Source: Maylandia zebra (lineage: Eukaryota; Chordata; Actinopteri; Cichliformes; Cichlidae). From it: a stretch of DNA of 64,000 nt. A program made the position numbers and the translations under genes. The stretch is taken from contig NC_135185.1 of assembly GCF_041146795.1 (NCBI RefSeq), positions 31,050,529 to 31,114,528 of the forward strand. The letters are read 5' to 3'. Numbering within the stretch: the first letter of the stretch is position 1; every line of letters begins with the position of its first letter. Shown piece by piece: positions 45,626-56,789 of this stretch. Below the pieces are notes generated by a model. That model was not told where the DNA came from. It made no database searches and saw only the letters and a list, made by a program, of their open reading frames with translations.

Positions 45626-47940
45626 AAGTGTTTATCCATACAGCTATCACCAAATGTGATATATAACAGACGTGTGTGCTCTTCATCGTAAGGACCTGCT
45701 GATTTATTACAGGAAAATCCTGCTGAGATTCACTGGTACTGTGTGCAACAGTTTTAACAAATTACAAGCACAAGTTAAGCGTCACTAAAAAATGTTTAAA
45801 AGTCATAAACTCGTCATATCGCCTTCTGATCACTGATGTGATCTAAAGCTGTAGTCGCTGCTGCCCAGCATGGCATGTCATTATAATAACACATCACACT
45901 ACACAGCTGTTACGACCATATTTTAATGGAAACCAGCAATCTTTGCACAATGAAGGGTACAATATCCTGTCTTTCTGTCGTCGTTATGGATTAAACAAAG
46001 CCAAGCTGTCCCTTTGCTTTTGCCCAACTCGTTGTCATGGTAGTTATTCTAAGAGAAGCCATCCCTTGTGTACCGAAGCTGTAAGATACACAGAGCAGAT
46101 TACTTCTGCCGGACTTGTGCATAAACAGCAACCACATGCTGCGGCATATAATACAAAACATTCCAATGACCACAGGCCTGATGAGAATCGAGATTTGAAT
46201 CAGTCCTATTGCTACACATCCATGCTGTCATTCCTCTCCCTGTTCAATTAGCCATCACACTTACCATTTCATTCACCCTGTCTTTATATGGCACTTTCCA
46301 AACAGATTAACATCTTGTAACAATAAATCCTGTTAAGTTTCAGACTTTAGAAGGAGACATGTCATCAACATTCCGGCTGAGTAGTCAAAGTAGTATTTTG
46401 AGACCGAGAAATCATCTTTAACCCTCGACTATGACTTTATTTGCAGTAAGTCTTTAACTCTGAGGTTTACTAAGGACTGAGGCATGCTTGGAAGTGTTTT
46501 AATCATGTTGTCAAACAGTAAATGGTGCGCAGCCGCTCAGTTACTTATAAATCCCAAAGGATTTCAATCTCAGACTGCTGTTCTTGGAACATTTAAGATA
46601 AACTGAGACATGTCCCAGGTCATTTTAAGCAAATCACTGTTCTGTCTTTTTTCACAGCATCAACAATCTAAATTAAAAAGAGACAAATATTCCAGCTAAA
46701 TGATGGCTGTCGGGGTTACAAATCCTCAGAATGAAACACAGAATAGACCAGAGAAAAAGTCTTGATAGCTTGATAGATGCATTCAAGACCTCGTAAAGTT
46801 CTTCTCTGTTCCCCTCTGTTTATTGCACATCGTGTTGTTTCCTGTTACTAGTAGCCCAATCAATCCCATTTGTGGTAACCCAAAGGGACATGCCTCTCGC
46901 ACAAAATCAAGCCCTAAATTGAGGTGACGAGAGAAAAGACAGTGTGTGAGAAAACGCTGCTCCAAATATTTGATGACATTTTTCTTCATCACTGGGAGAA
47001 AGTCTCCCTAAACAAAACCTCCTTTTCAGTACGCAGAACCGCCTAAACCGCATCCTGGTGTTTCTCAGCAAAATGTTAACCCGGTGACCACGCTCGCACA
47101 TGTTTCATAACGCTATGCCGGCTGTGTCATCTATCAGTGAGCGCAGCATTTCAAAGTAGGAGGTGAGGTGAGGTGAAAACAGAGAGGAGGTGGTGGTGGA
47201 AGAGGAGGAGGAGGAAAGAGCTGAACCTTGCTGTCGGGTAATATCGCTGCAGCACGGAGATGCTTTATGTAAGCTGCACGGTGAAATCTGGAAAAAAGCA
47301 AAGAAAAAGGAGGTCAGTGATGTATCTCCTTGCAAAAGAGGGACCGCGAGGCTCCTTGGAGGAGAAACAGGCTACACAAGGCAGTTGCAGGCACTCGATT
47401 ATGAAGCTCTAAAGAAAAAAGTATATGGCCTCACAATGCAGTGATTCATCACAATTAAACAAATGTAAACCTACGCTGTGCTCAAGCCTAGCACCCAGTC
47501 TGTCAGAGGTGCCTGTTGTCTGCAATCTCCCACAGTTTAAATCTCTCAGCTGAATAGTGGAATAATAACCCCAGCACCACACACCTACAGTAAATCGTGA
47601 AATGCATACACTGTCTGCTGTATAATTCATTCCTATTCAGTTCCCACTCAGTGATTTAGAGCGATCGCTTTAGCAGCGCAACCCTTTCAGGGCAAATTTC
47701 TCGCCCACGCCTATTCACAGCAAGTAAATCCATCAAACGCATTGATTATGTGAAGCTTGATATTGCGAGTGGGATGTCCGACACAACGGCCGGATTGGAC
47801 GTACAAGACATGAAGCTTATTTATTTGAATTTAATTGATGTCTGTTTCTGTTTTCAATATCATATGTTGTAAACAGGCCGAGACTCAACTTGAGCACAGT
47901 TGTGTTTCTTGGTTGTATTTTTATGACTGTTGTGTAGAGA
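45626..47940. other. Intergenic, no gene recognised
   Basis: Mostly AT-rich DNA. Bases 47150-47330 are richer in GGA/GAG and end in GGAG|GTCAGT, which could be a splice donor of a non-coding exon, but nothing else supports a gene. Confidence 0.4.
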
Positions 47941-47952
47941 AAAGGAGCTTTG

Positions 47953-48171
47953 ATGGAAGCGTTCCGGCAGCAGGCAGTCACACTTCAGCTGAGAGAGGCT
48001 AAGGCAGAGACCTCATCAAAAGATCACGCTGCTTCCCGTGGACCCACCAGGGATGTGCTCCACTGTCACCACAGGGTCAGAGAGGAGTTGACCCTGGACT
48101 CTATTAACCAGCAGCAGATGAGCGAGTGCAGGAAGACGCTGCAGGAGCACAGGAAGTGTCTCAGTGCATAG
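47953..48171 (+). CDS. Hypothetical 72-residue ORF, uncertain
   Basis: From ATG 47953 a 72-residue charged, Gln/Glu/Arg-rich protein can be read, ending at TAG 48169-48171, with a helical-looking middle (REELTLDSINQQQMSECRK). An AG at 47938-47939 after a T-rich stretch could be an acceptor, so this may be an exon of a larger gene, not a complete gene. I recognise no family. It lies 1.6 kb before GCHFR on the same strand. It may be a chance ORF. Confidence 0.2.
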   Translation: MEAFRQQAVTLQLREAKAETSSKDHAASRGPTRDVLHCHHRVREELTLDSINQQQMSECRKTLQEHRKCLSA

Positions 48172-48379
48172 GAACATGCTTGCAGAGAGAGGGTTCTTCT
48201 TGGCAAGAAGGGGGTCTCTGCTTTGTTTTTGGAGCCTCTGCAATAACTCTGCTGCCTTCCTGTTTTCTCTCCTGCAGCAGATCTCATTGGTTTAATGGTG
48301 AAGACTTGTTTCTTTCATTTTGTATCACATCCGTCCATCCATCTTTTTGCACTTATCTCAGGTCAGGCTTTGGGGCAGC

Positions 48380-48620
48380 AGCCTAATCAGAGAATCTCAG
48401 ACCTCTCTCTTCCCAGCTACCTCCTCTGGGTAATCCAGGGGAACGCTGAGGTGTTGCCAGGCCAGGCTGAGCGATATAATCTGTTTAGAGTGGCCTTCTC
48501 CCGGTAGGACATCCCTGGAACACCTCACCCAGAAGACACCCAAGAGGGATCCCTGAGTCCCCTGGGCTGAACCACCTCAGCTGGTTTCTTTTTGATGTCT
48601 AGGAGTAGTGCAGATGATCC
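48380..48620 (+). mobile_element. Fragment of a high-copy teleost repeat
   Basis: 'ttcccagctacctcctctgg', 'gaacgctgaggtgttgccag', 'ggacatccctggaacacctc' and 'aaccacctcagctgg' make up a phrase that I have seen repeatedly in teleost genomes as part of a retroelement. The class is not resolved, and only about 240 bp are present. Confidence 0.55.
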
Positions 48621-49650
48621 AAACTGAAGCTGATTTTACTGAATACAAAACAATTAACTTGTTAATGAAAAAAAATGAAAATAAAACAAATAGGAAATGA
48701 ATTTCACTGATCTCAGAAGCCAGTAGAGGTCAGCTCTTCTCAGCAGTCCCCACCACTCACAGATGCCAGTCTGAATCAAGCAGATGCACATTAAAGGCTC
48801 TGTATAATGTCAGAAGCCATTTAACACTGTCAATTCAGACTGCTAACGACGTATTAAATTTAAGACAAATACACGACCCAATCTTAAAAACATATTTGAT
48901 TTGATGGTAAACCACTTTGGTTCGATTTATGCCTTCAAAACTGATTGCACCACAGGACATTTCTGAATCTGGTTTGCCTGGATGCACGTCTGCCTACCAT
49001 CACAATATTATTAAGCAGCGATCAGGCTTTAAATTACTGTTCCCACTGACCATGACATGCAAAGCCTAACTGAGAGTCCACCAGGCTTTTCTGGCATCCA
49101 CAGGACATTACATTCATATTACTGATCTTATCGGAGTTCCCACCATTGTTGCTTTCCTTTGGTCTGTGCCTTTCATTTCCCTCCCAGTCACAAGAGTGAT
49201 CCAGAGTTATTATTACCGAACTCAGGAGGAAATTAATAAATCTCTGGGAAGGAGAGAATTCTAGACAGTGCAGGTTTAATATAATACATGCATTAAACAA
49301 ATACATGCAAATACATAGAGCAGACTGTACGACAGCGACCACGGAAACTGAAATTGCATTTCTTTCCACTTGCAGTAAGTTGCCTGAAAATGAAAGAAAA
49401 TGTGTAGCACAATTGGTTGTGGCTGAAATGTAATTTAATAAATGTGTAGCTTATTAAATAAATTCCCATCCAAAGAATGATGAGATTTTAAAGTCAACTT
49501 TCGCACTGGAAGAATAAAAAATGACTTAGTTAAATGAAACTATAAATTAACATTTCCTTCTCGTACATGCACATCAACAAACCAGCGATCCCAGTTGAAC
49601 AAGACCCTGTGCAGAGCGGGCTGTTGACAGATGCTGAGAGGGGTTCTGTG
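48621..49650. other. Upstream region of GCHFR
   Basis: AT-rich, non-repetitive DNA up to about 49560, then more GC-rich toward the GCHFR start. No other gene recognised. Confidence 0.45.
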
Positions 49651-49655
49651 ATTGG
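49651..49655 (-). promoter_or_regulatory. Inverted CCAAT box of GCHFR
   Basis: ATTGG (CCAAT on the - strand) lies 137 bp before the GCHFR ATG in a GC-richer, TATA-less stretch, which is the usual position for an NF-Y site in a housekeeping-type promoter. Confidence 0.4.
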
Positions 49656-49791
49656 CTCGTCGCGGTGGGTGTTTCCGCATTCCGCTAAGCGCAGTCAGCT
49701 GGAGCTCGAGTTGAAGAGGGCACCGTTTATCTGTGAGGACACCTCTTTCAGTCACTCCTGGGGGAATACCGGAGCAAAGCTAGCGAGCGGG

Positions 49792-51520
49792 ATGCCGTAC
49801 ATGTTCGTCAGCACACAGATTCGACTGGTGTGTATCTTGCATACGTAAACGACTCCCATCATCCTGTCGGGGGAGGCGCGTTTGACTCGCAGATGTGTTT
49901 ATTTGACTGCAAACAGCGCGCACACTAGCCTACTGATCAGCCAAGGTTGGTTATGCAATGGCCGGTAATATTCGGCACGCTGGGGGGAAAAAAGTTATGG
50001 TTACAAAAGACGCGAGAAGCGTGCGTGGGACCTTTTTGTATGTGTGTGTGCCACGTCAATTAAAAACACATGTTGCTCAGTTGTCGGCCTCTTGTTTGCG
50101 CATGTTCATTTTGATGTCTCCACGACTCCAGCAGCCTAATTCCTCCAGTACCCTTTAAGTATATTGGATCATCTATTTTTAGCATGTTCAGATATTGGAG
50201 ATTATCATGTGCACCTGCCAGAGGGCTGCAGGTGCAATCAGTGAGAGCTGTACAGACAATTTTTTTAGGGATGCTGTCTCCCCCCAATATTTCTAGAGTA
50301 AGTTCTAAGCTGTGTGGGTAATACACTTAATGCTGCCTTGCAGGAGAACGGTCCGACAAATGTGGGGGATGAATTTTCGGATCCAGTGGTCATGAATTAC
50401 CTGGGAGCGAGGAAAACGACTATGCTGGGGAACAATTTGTGAGTACCTAAGTCAGTAATCATGGGAGCTATATAGGTCAAATGTGGGAAGCGTGTTATGA
50501 TGGCCCTGAGAGGTGAAATCTTTTGCAGCTAAAACACAACGGAAGTTGAATAAATCAGAACGGAAGTGTTTTTGGGGTGACGGTAACACCATGGAATAGC
50601 AGGAGGAAGACGCAAGGCACTGTGTGATTTAATCACATGATTTATATAAACCATAGATGTTTGCTATTAGCCATTTACTGTAGCTGATCCTTCACCTTAT
50701 TGTCTCCCAAAAAACACTTTAGTTGAGGGTCTTTGCAGCGTTTTTCTGTTTTCATTTTTCTTAAATTGCACTGTTTGACCTCAGAGCTACCATGTGAAAC
50801 ACCCAAGGATAAATGGTTAAGTTTTGTAAGCCTATCTCAGCTCAAGCTTTTAAGCACCATGAGGCTGATGTCTCTTACAAAGATTGACAGGATTTTGCTC
50901 CTGATTCAATAATTTTTGTGAAACAATTTTTATCAGTGATTGTAAATGGGTAAGATTTAACCATTGCCTCCATTCTGATCTTTAGCTGCACACAGACGTG
51001 CAGACTTTATTTCCAAGTCTACTGTAAATTTGCTCACAGTGGGCAGCATATCCATATTTAGGCACTTAAAACTGATGCTTTGTACATTTTGGCAGTTAAC
51101 ATGTACATGTTGACAGCAGAGCTGAAATCGGGTCGTATAGAAGAAAAGGCTTCAGTGTGGTTAGGGAGGGGGGAGGAAAGCTGCTGCCTTGCAGATTTGG
51201 AGTAAACCGTTCAAGGTGATGGAATACAGATCAGGGAGGTGTTGCCATTGGCAATCTGATTCAAATGAAACAAGGTGTGGAAGGAAGTGAACAAGCACTA
51301 GAACAATTAACAGCACTCTATTTTCCAAGAGAGATGCAGAAATCCCCACATCTGTGGAAAGCAGAATTGCTTTGTTTATGCTTGTTTCAGTTCCGAGTAT
51401 CACGTGGATGACCCGCCTCGCCTGGTGCTGGACAAGCTGGAGAAGATTGGCTTCCGTGTGGTGTCCATGACAGGTGTGGGACAGACACTGGTGTGGTGTC
51501 TTCACAAGGAGTTGGAGTGA
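49792..51520 (+). CDS. gchfr: GTP cyclohydrolase I feedback regulatory protein (GFRP)
   Basis: Three coding exons are joined: 49792-49827, 50344-50438 and 51391-51520. Every intron is GT...AG, and the total is 261 bases, or 86 residues, against 84 in mammals. The protein starts MPYMFVSTQIRL, continues GPTNVGDEFSDPVV and NYLGARK, and ends VDDPPRLVLDKLEKIGFRVVSMTGVGQTLVWCLHKE plus two extra residues, matching GFRP closely throughout. GFRP forms pentamers that bind both faces of GTP cyclohydrolase I, mediating feedback inhibition by tetrahydrobiopterin and activation by phenylalanine. Exon 1 is tiny (12 codons) and the second intron falls inside a Phe codon. The first intron is 516 bp and the second 952 bp. 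DNAJC17 lies tail to tail downstream, as in mammals. Confidence 0.95.
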
Positions 51521-52033
51521 TGGATCACAAAGATACCGTACTGGGAGGGCGGGTACTTGTATAAGCCTTTAAAGGGGTAAATGAATTCTGCAGAATATCC
51601 CTGTTTTTACTCTATACATTCTACATTTAAGATATTGGCAACTATAAAGTAACGCCATAGTCAAACAAAAGTAAAGTTGAGATTATCCCTTACATAAAGT
51701 CTCAGATTAGATGATGGGTCACCAGATTCAGGGGATTACTGAAACTACAGGGGTTTGCCTTTGTCAATACTGTTTAGCACCGGTGATACAGTGTAGTGAC
51801 CAGAGTAGATTTATCCTGAACCAAGCCTCACTTTTTTCTAATTAAAACACTAGAAACATTTGTACATGCATCGCTGTGTAAAGACAATTCTTCTTTAAAA
51901 CATGTGTTTCTAACTTAATGATGTCATTATGTGGATTGTGTACTTATTATTAAAAGTAATCAGTTTAAACAGAATTAAACATAATGTGTAATCGTCTGAA
52001 AATCTGTAAAACAGATGCATACAGGACATCAAA

Positions 52034-52039
52034 AATAAA
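52034..52039 (+). terminator. Candidate poly(A) signal of GCHFR
   Basis: AATAAA lies about 0.5 kb after the stop codon in AT-rich 3' UTR-like DNA, and is the best candidate in that stretch. Confidence 0.5.
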
Positions 52040-54536
52040 ACACGGTAAACATTATTGTTACTTGTCGTGGGCTGTTACAGCTCTGTGGAGCATTACAGGG
52101 TCTCTACACGTTTGAAGATGAGACTCTAGTGTCGCAGGAACACTGAGAGCAGAAGTCTGGCTGCGAGAGCCAAAACACTCTGGGTGGTTTCATTACAGCC
52201 TCGGGTCTGCCAACAAATGTCTGGGGCCAGCCTGGATCGCTAGCCCGCAAACCAGAAACGTTGCCAACTAGCTCACAGCCAAACTCTTACCAGACCTGCT
52301 GCCTCACACATGACTTAGCATCTACCTCCCTGCTAAAGATCAAAAGGAGACGGTGCTTCCCAGTTCTGTTACCGCAGACATTCCAGATACTGTTTGGGTA
52401 CACCGCAGTGACTGCTTCGACACAGACAATGTGAGGAAAATGGGAAGCAATGAGATACCGTGAGGATTCCGTGCCGCTGCCATAATTGGTGATATGACAG
52501 AGCAACAGGCTCATCCATCCTGGTTTGCATGCAGCACAAGCCACTGTGGGCTTGGGGCAGAGTTGGTGGCGAATGCATTTCCTGTGACTGTATTTCCTTG
52601 TGTCATTTGGACAGAGTTTGTGTGTTCCCCTTGTTTTGTTTTTTTTTTCTTTTGTTCACATCGCTGGGATATTGAAAGCAGCTATGCGTAAACAAAACCA
52701 TGTGATGAGGGGATTTTGCAGGAGGAGAGGCGCAGATGTCTCCCAACACACTGCTGTGCTCCACAGCTGGACATTGTGTAACAGCCACGGTGAGGCGGTG
52801 CAGGAGTGGCGGGGAGATGGATGGCTAGATTGGATGTTTCGAAGCTGCACTGTGGCTCCTAAATAACACAATGACAGGAGAAAGCACCGCCACACAGGCC
52901 TGCAAATGCAGACACGCGATTATGCAATAGTTTTCCCCCATAGGGAACAGGGGAAAAACAGACTGTTCGAACCTTGTTACGAAACCCAGGGGTGACCACA
53001 GTAGTCTGGCACGGTAAGGCTTGCCTTTATGTGGGTCACGGAGAGGTAGCACGTCACGTCAGAGAACGTAAATGAGCAATACAGAATCTTCTGGATACGT
53101 ATTACATAAGCCTATTGTGCAACAGTTTGCTTGTAGAACAACAAAATCAGAAGTGTGAGAATTTGTTTTTGAGGCCACTGTCAGAAAAAGAACACCAAAT
53201 TTCTAGCTTTAATTTACGCTGGTTAATGAGTTATGACGCGATCCATGAAAGCCAAGGGTGGAGTGGGGCGAGTGAGTTTGGTTGCACTGAAACAAGCTCA
53301 GCTCTACATCAAGAGGGTGGGCTTTAAATTCATGATTAAAACAATGGTGCATTGGTTTTGAAAAGAAAAAAAAAAAACTTCATCAACAGTTGGATGATAG
53401 GAAGACTGATAAAGCTTGTGTCTGTGGGTTCAGGCCTAAGCCAGAGCCAAATTAGGTTATGCGCCAGACTGTTTCTTGGCTCAGACCAGTAACTTCCCAG
53501 AGTCTCCACTGGTTACCTCACAATGACGGCATGACTCCAGAAAGTCATCTGCCAAGAAATAGTTCAGCACCTAACAGCCTGTCAGAGTGTTGCTTTTATT
53601 TTTTTCACAATTAGACTTACCCACAATAAAATGTGTTAATTAGTGGGCTTTAAAGCAGCTAGGAACGTAAGCAGGTGTTAAAGTGGGATTTGGCAGGTGG
53701 GGGAACCCTAGACTGGGTGTAGCTGTGTAACGTGGTGAAAAGAACTACTTACAAATAAGTCACATAAGCTGTTTTGTGGCCTCCAGTGATATTTCCTGTA
53801 CAGACTGGGATGATCCGGCATTTTGCCGCTACTAGGATATTCACTGCTCTTTGTGGATTTAGCCAAATGAATTCATGAAAATACACTCAGATGTTTCATG
53901 ATCTATATGGCTGATTTCCAACCCATAGACACAATAAAGCTAGTATGAAAGACAGACTTCAGAAAGTAAATATAAATTCATCGATCAAAATAAATTGATG
54001 TCTGCAATCGCTGATGCAACCAAGTAACAGTAACCGAGATGTAACCAGTACAACTTCGTGCATCACTGCAAACTAACAGTTCAGCTTGCACTAAACTGCC
54101 CGGTGTTTTCATGCAGCCTTTGAATAACACAACATTTAGTGCGCTACAGTTAGTTTTGCAAGATGTTTCATGAAAATATAATTTAGCGAAAAACGTGATG
54201 TAGAAAGCCGATAAATGATTTTAAAAAGTGTAAAGCGTATCAGGACATCACATGTAAACTTTAAATTTCAAGTTTATCAAATGTCACTTGCTGAGCAGTG
54301 CTCACCTTTGGGGGAAAAAAAGTTCAAATATTTCTCCCATTTCTGCTCTTTCTCCATCTATTAGTGTTGCACATGAACATTTTTTTTCAGCAGCTGTACT
54401 TGCTTGCAGACGCATAAAAAATTAACTTCTTCAACAATAATAGCCATTAACTTGCCAATCAGATTTAATTAATTACGTTAAAGCTCAGCCAAAGTCACTA
54501 ATATATTAAGGCATTTTCTTTTATGTTGTATATGTA
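52040..54536. other. Intergenic between GCHFR and repeats
   Basis: No gene is recognised. Short open frames near 52600-52870 overlap on both strands and are not convincing. Confidence 0.4.
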
Positions 54537-55757
54537 CTGCGGAGCAGAGCTGTCAAACTCATTTTACATTGTGGACCACACACAACCCACTTTGATATGA
54601 AGGGCCAGACCAGTTCACTTTTATTTATATAGCACTGTGATGGGAAGCCACACAGGGTAAGCTCCACACCTCAACACTAGTTGCTTCACTTTAGTTAAGT
54701 TTGCAGTCGCTACTTTAAATATATTCTACTTATTGTCCAATATATTGTTTCTTTTCTTTTCTGTCACACCTTCAAATGTTTATATGGCGTGCACACATAT
54801 TAACACTGCAATGTCAAAGTTCTGTTTTATGTTATATTAATATATCTTTCTTTCTTTGAGTTACCTGGGGTTTGGTTTCTCCTTCCTGGTTGGCAAAAGA
54901 TGTGGCAAAGGGCTGGAAGAGCTGAAGTACTGCTGACAGCCTAATTGGACAAAACCACATGCTTCATTGCCTGGGGGTTGTTTCAAGTTTGTTTAATTGT
55001 TTTGTATTAGTTGGTTATACTCGCCCTATGACAGCTGGGATAGGCTCCAGCGCCCCCCGCGATCCTGAAAAGGATAAGCGGAAGCGAATAGATGGATGGA
55101 TAGTTGGTTATATGGCAGCCTTTTTTCCCCCCTTGTGTGCCATTTGGTTTAGCCAAGCCAGTATTTAAGTTACCCGTGTGTCATTTCAGAAGGTCAGCTT
55201 GTCTTATGTTTGTTTGTGGTTTCGTTATTTGTTATTTTGAGTTTAGCTTATTGAGTTGACCTCTTTTATTGGTCTGCCTGTTTAAGTTTTTTGGCTTTGT
55301 TAATTATCTTTCATATTTTTGGGTCAATAAAACCCCCTTTTTTAAAATTAAACACCTGTGTCCTTTATGCCTTACTGCTTGGTCCCTGACAAGAACCAAA
55401 TCACAACTGAGATATTTGAATGTATTAAAAAAGATGTTTATTTTAAACTGTAAGTTTCGGTTTTTCTGCATGATAAATAAATGCTGCTGTAATGAAAGAA
55501 ATCTGTTTCTGAAAAGAAACTGTGGTAGAAACTGAAAAAAGTACTTTCCTGTCACTTAATTGTTTATTACATAGTTACTTTGTTTTGGTATGAATATAGT
55601 AAAAGCTGTAAAAACTAAGGAAATACAGTTAAAGTTCCAACATTTATGCCCTCCTTTACATTTTCAAAGGCCATGCAAATATAAATGGACCAGATTTGAG
55701 TCGTTGTCGATCAGATTCTAGCCCCCAGCCCATATGTTTGACACCCCTGCTGCACAG
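54537..55757. mobile_element. hAT-type non-autonomous element, 1.2 kb
   Basis: The element (54545-55749) begins CAGAGCTGTCAAACTCATTT and ends with the complement of CAGGGGTGTCAAACATATGG. The flanking octamers CTGCGGAG (54537-54544) and CTGCACAG (55750-55757) agree at six of eight positions, as expected of an aged 8-bp hAT duplication. One of the two differences is a CpG-to-CpA change. No transposase is encoded. Part of its length is a SINE insertion at 55020-55100. Confidence 0.75.
55020..55100 (+). mobile_element. 5'-truncated SINE with perfect 12-bp target duplication
   Basis: The insert has the tail of the tRNA-SINE family ('cgccctatgacagctggga', 'taggctccagcgcc', 'aaggataagcggaagcgaat') and ends in GATGGATGGA. 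TAGTTGGTTATA flanks it on both sides (55008-55019 and 55101-55112). That is a clean retroposition signature, and the duplication is intact, so the insertion is recent. Confidence 0.85.
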
Positions 55758-56789
55758 TGTACTGTATATACATTTTGTGGTGAATGTTCATGTTTACAAT
55801 AAGAAGGTCAGTTGATGTACACACCGTCTCTATAACCCAAAAGCTCAAGCTTCAGATTGCTCTGAACACTGGTTCTCTTACTCTTGGGTTTGCATGATGA
55901 TAAAGGGAGAGGACATCCCCAACATGGTCATCGGAGGGCCACAACCACCTTCTGTTCAAAGCAAGTGTTTGCAAGGAACTGCTATGGCGTGTAAATTACA
56001 CAAAGCTACTCACTCTCGTCAGTCGCAAAATAAAAACTGGATTTGAAGATCCATGAAGAAGTAATTTTTTTATTTTTTTTTTACCATTTGTTTGAGTTTT
56101 ATAAAATAAAGGATTTGCATAGAAAATGCACATGTTCAATGTCCACCAAAGATCAGACCCAGGAGTAGACAATTTCTCTAGTGAATACAAAGAAATGGGA
56201 AAAATCATCTAAACCACCAACTCTATAATGGAGGGCCTCTAGTATGTTCACTTTTCATCACACAAGCCCACAAGAATTCCATAAAAGCCTACCTTGTGTT
56301 CCAATCGCAGCCTGATTACTGGTTTAGCATGGACGAAAAAACGATTTCCACGTAGTTACACCAGAGAGTCTGTGGTTTGGATCAGGGCTTCTGAATGAGA
56401 GTGCAGACAAGAATGATTTTTTTTTACATCACACTTGTTTGGCTTGAATAATGAGGCAGTGAGTAGTCACACTGAACCAGACAATGGTTGACAGATGCAA
56501 ATTACAGCATTATGCAACTTTGATTATGTGTGGTGTAGCAAGGCCAATCTCTTTGGGCTCTCTGTCCACGTGAGGCACAACAACAGTCTGGAGAGCAAGA
56601 TAAACCTCATTTTCTAGTCCTCTCATAGGGAACATCAGTGCAGATCTCAGTCTGTCTGATTTAATTCATTTATTTATTCCATATGACTGGTTTATTTCCC
56701 TGTGCTCTCACCTCCCAAAGAGACTGAGCAATAAGAGAAATCAGTCTGTGATACTTCTAAAAAAAGGCTTCGTTGTTCTTTTGCTGCTT
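55758..56789. other. Intergenic, no gene recognised
   Basis: AT-rich DNA without a recognisable exon or repeat. Confidence 0.4.
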
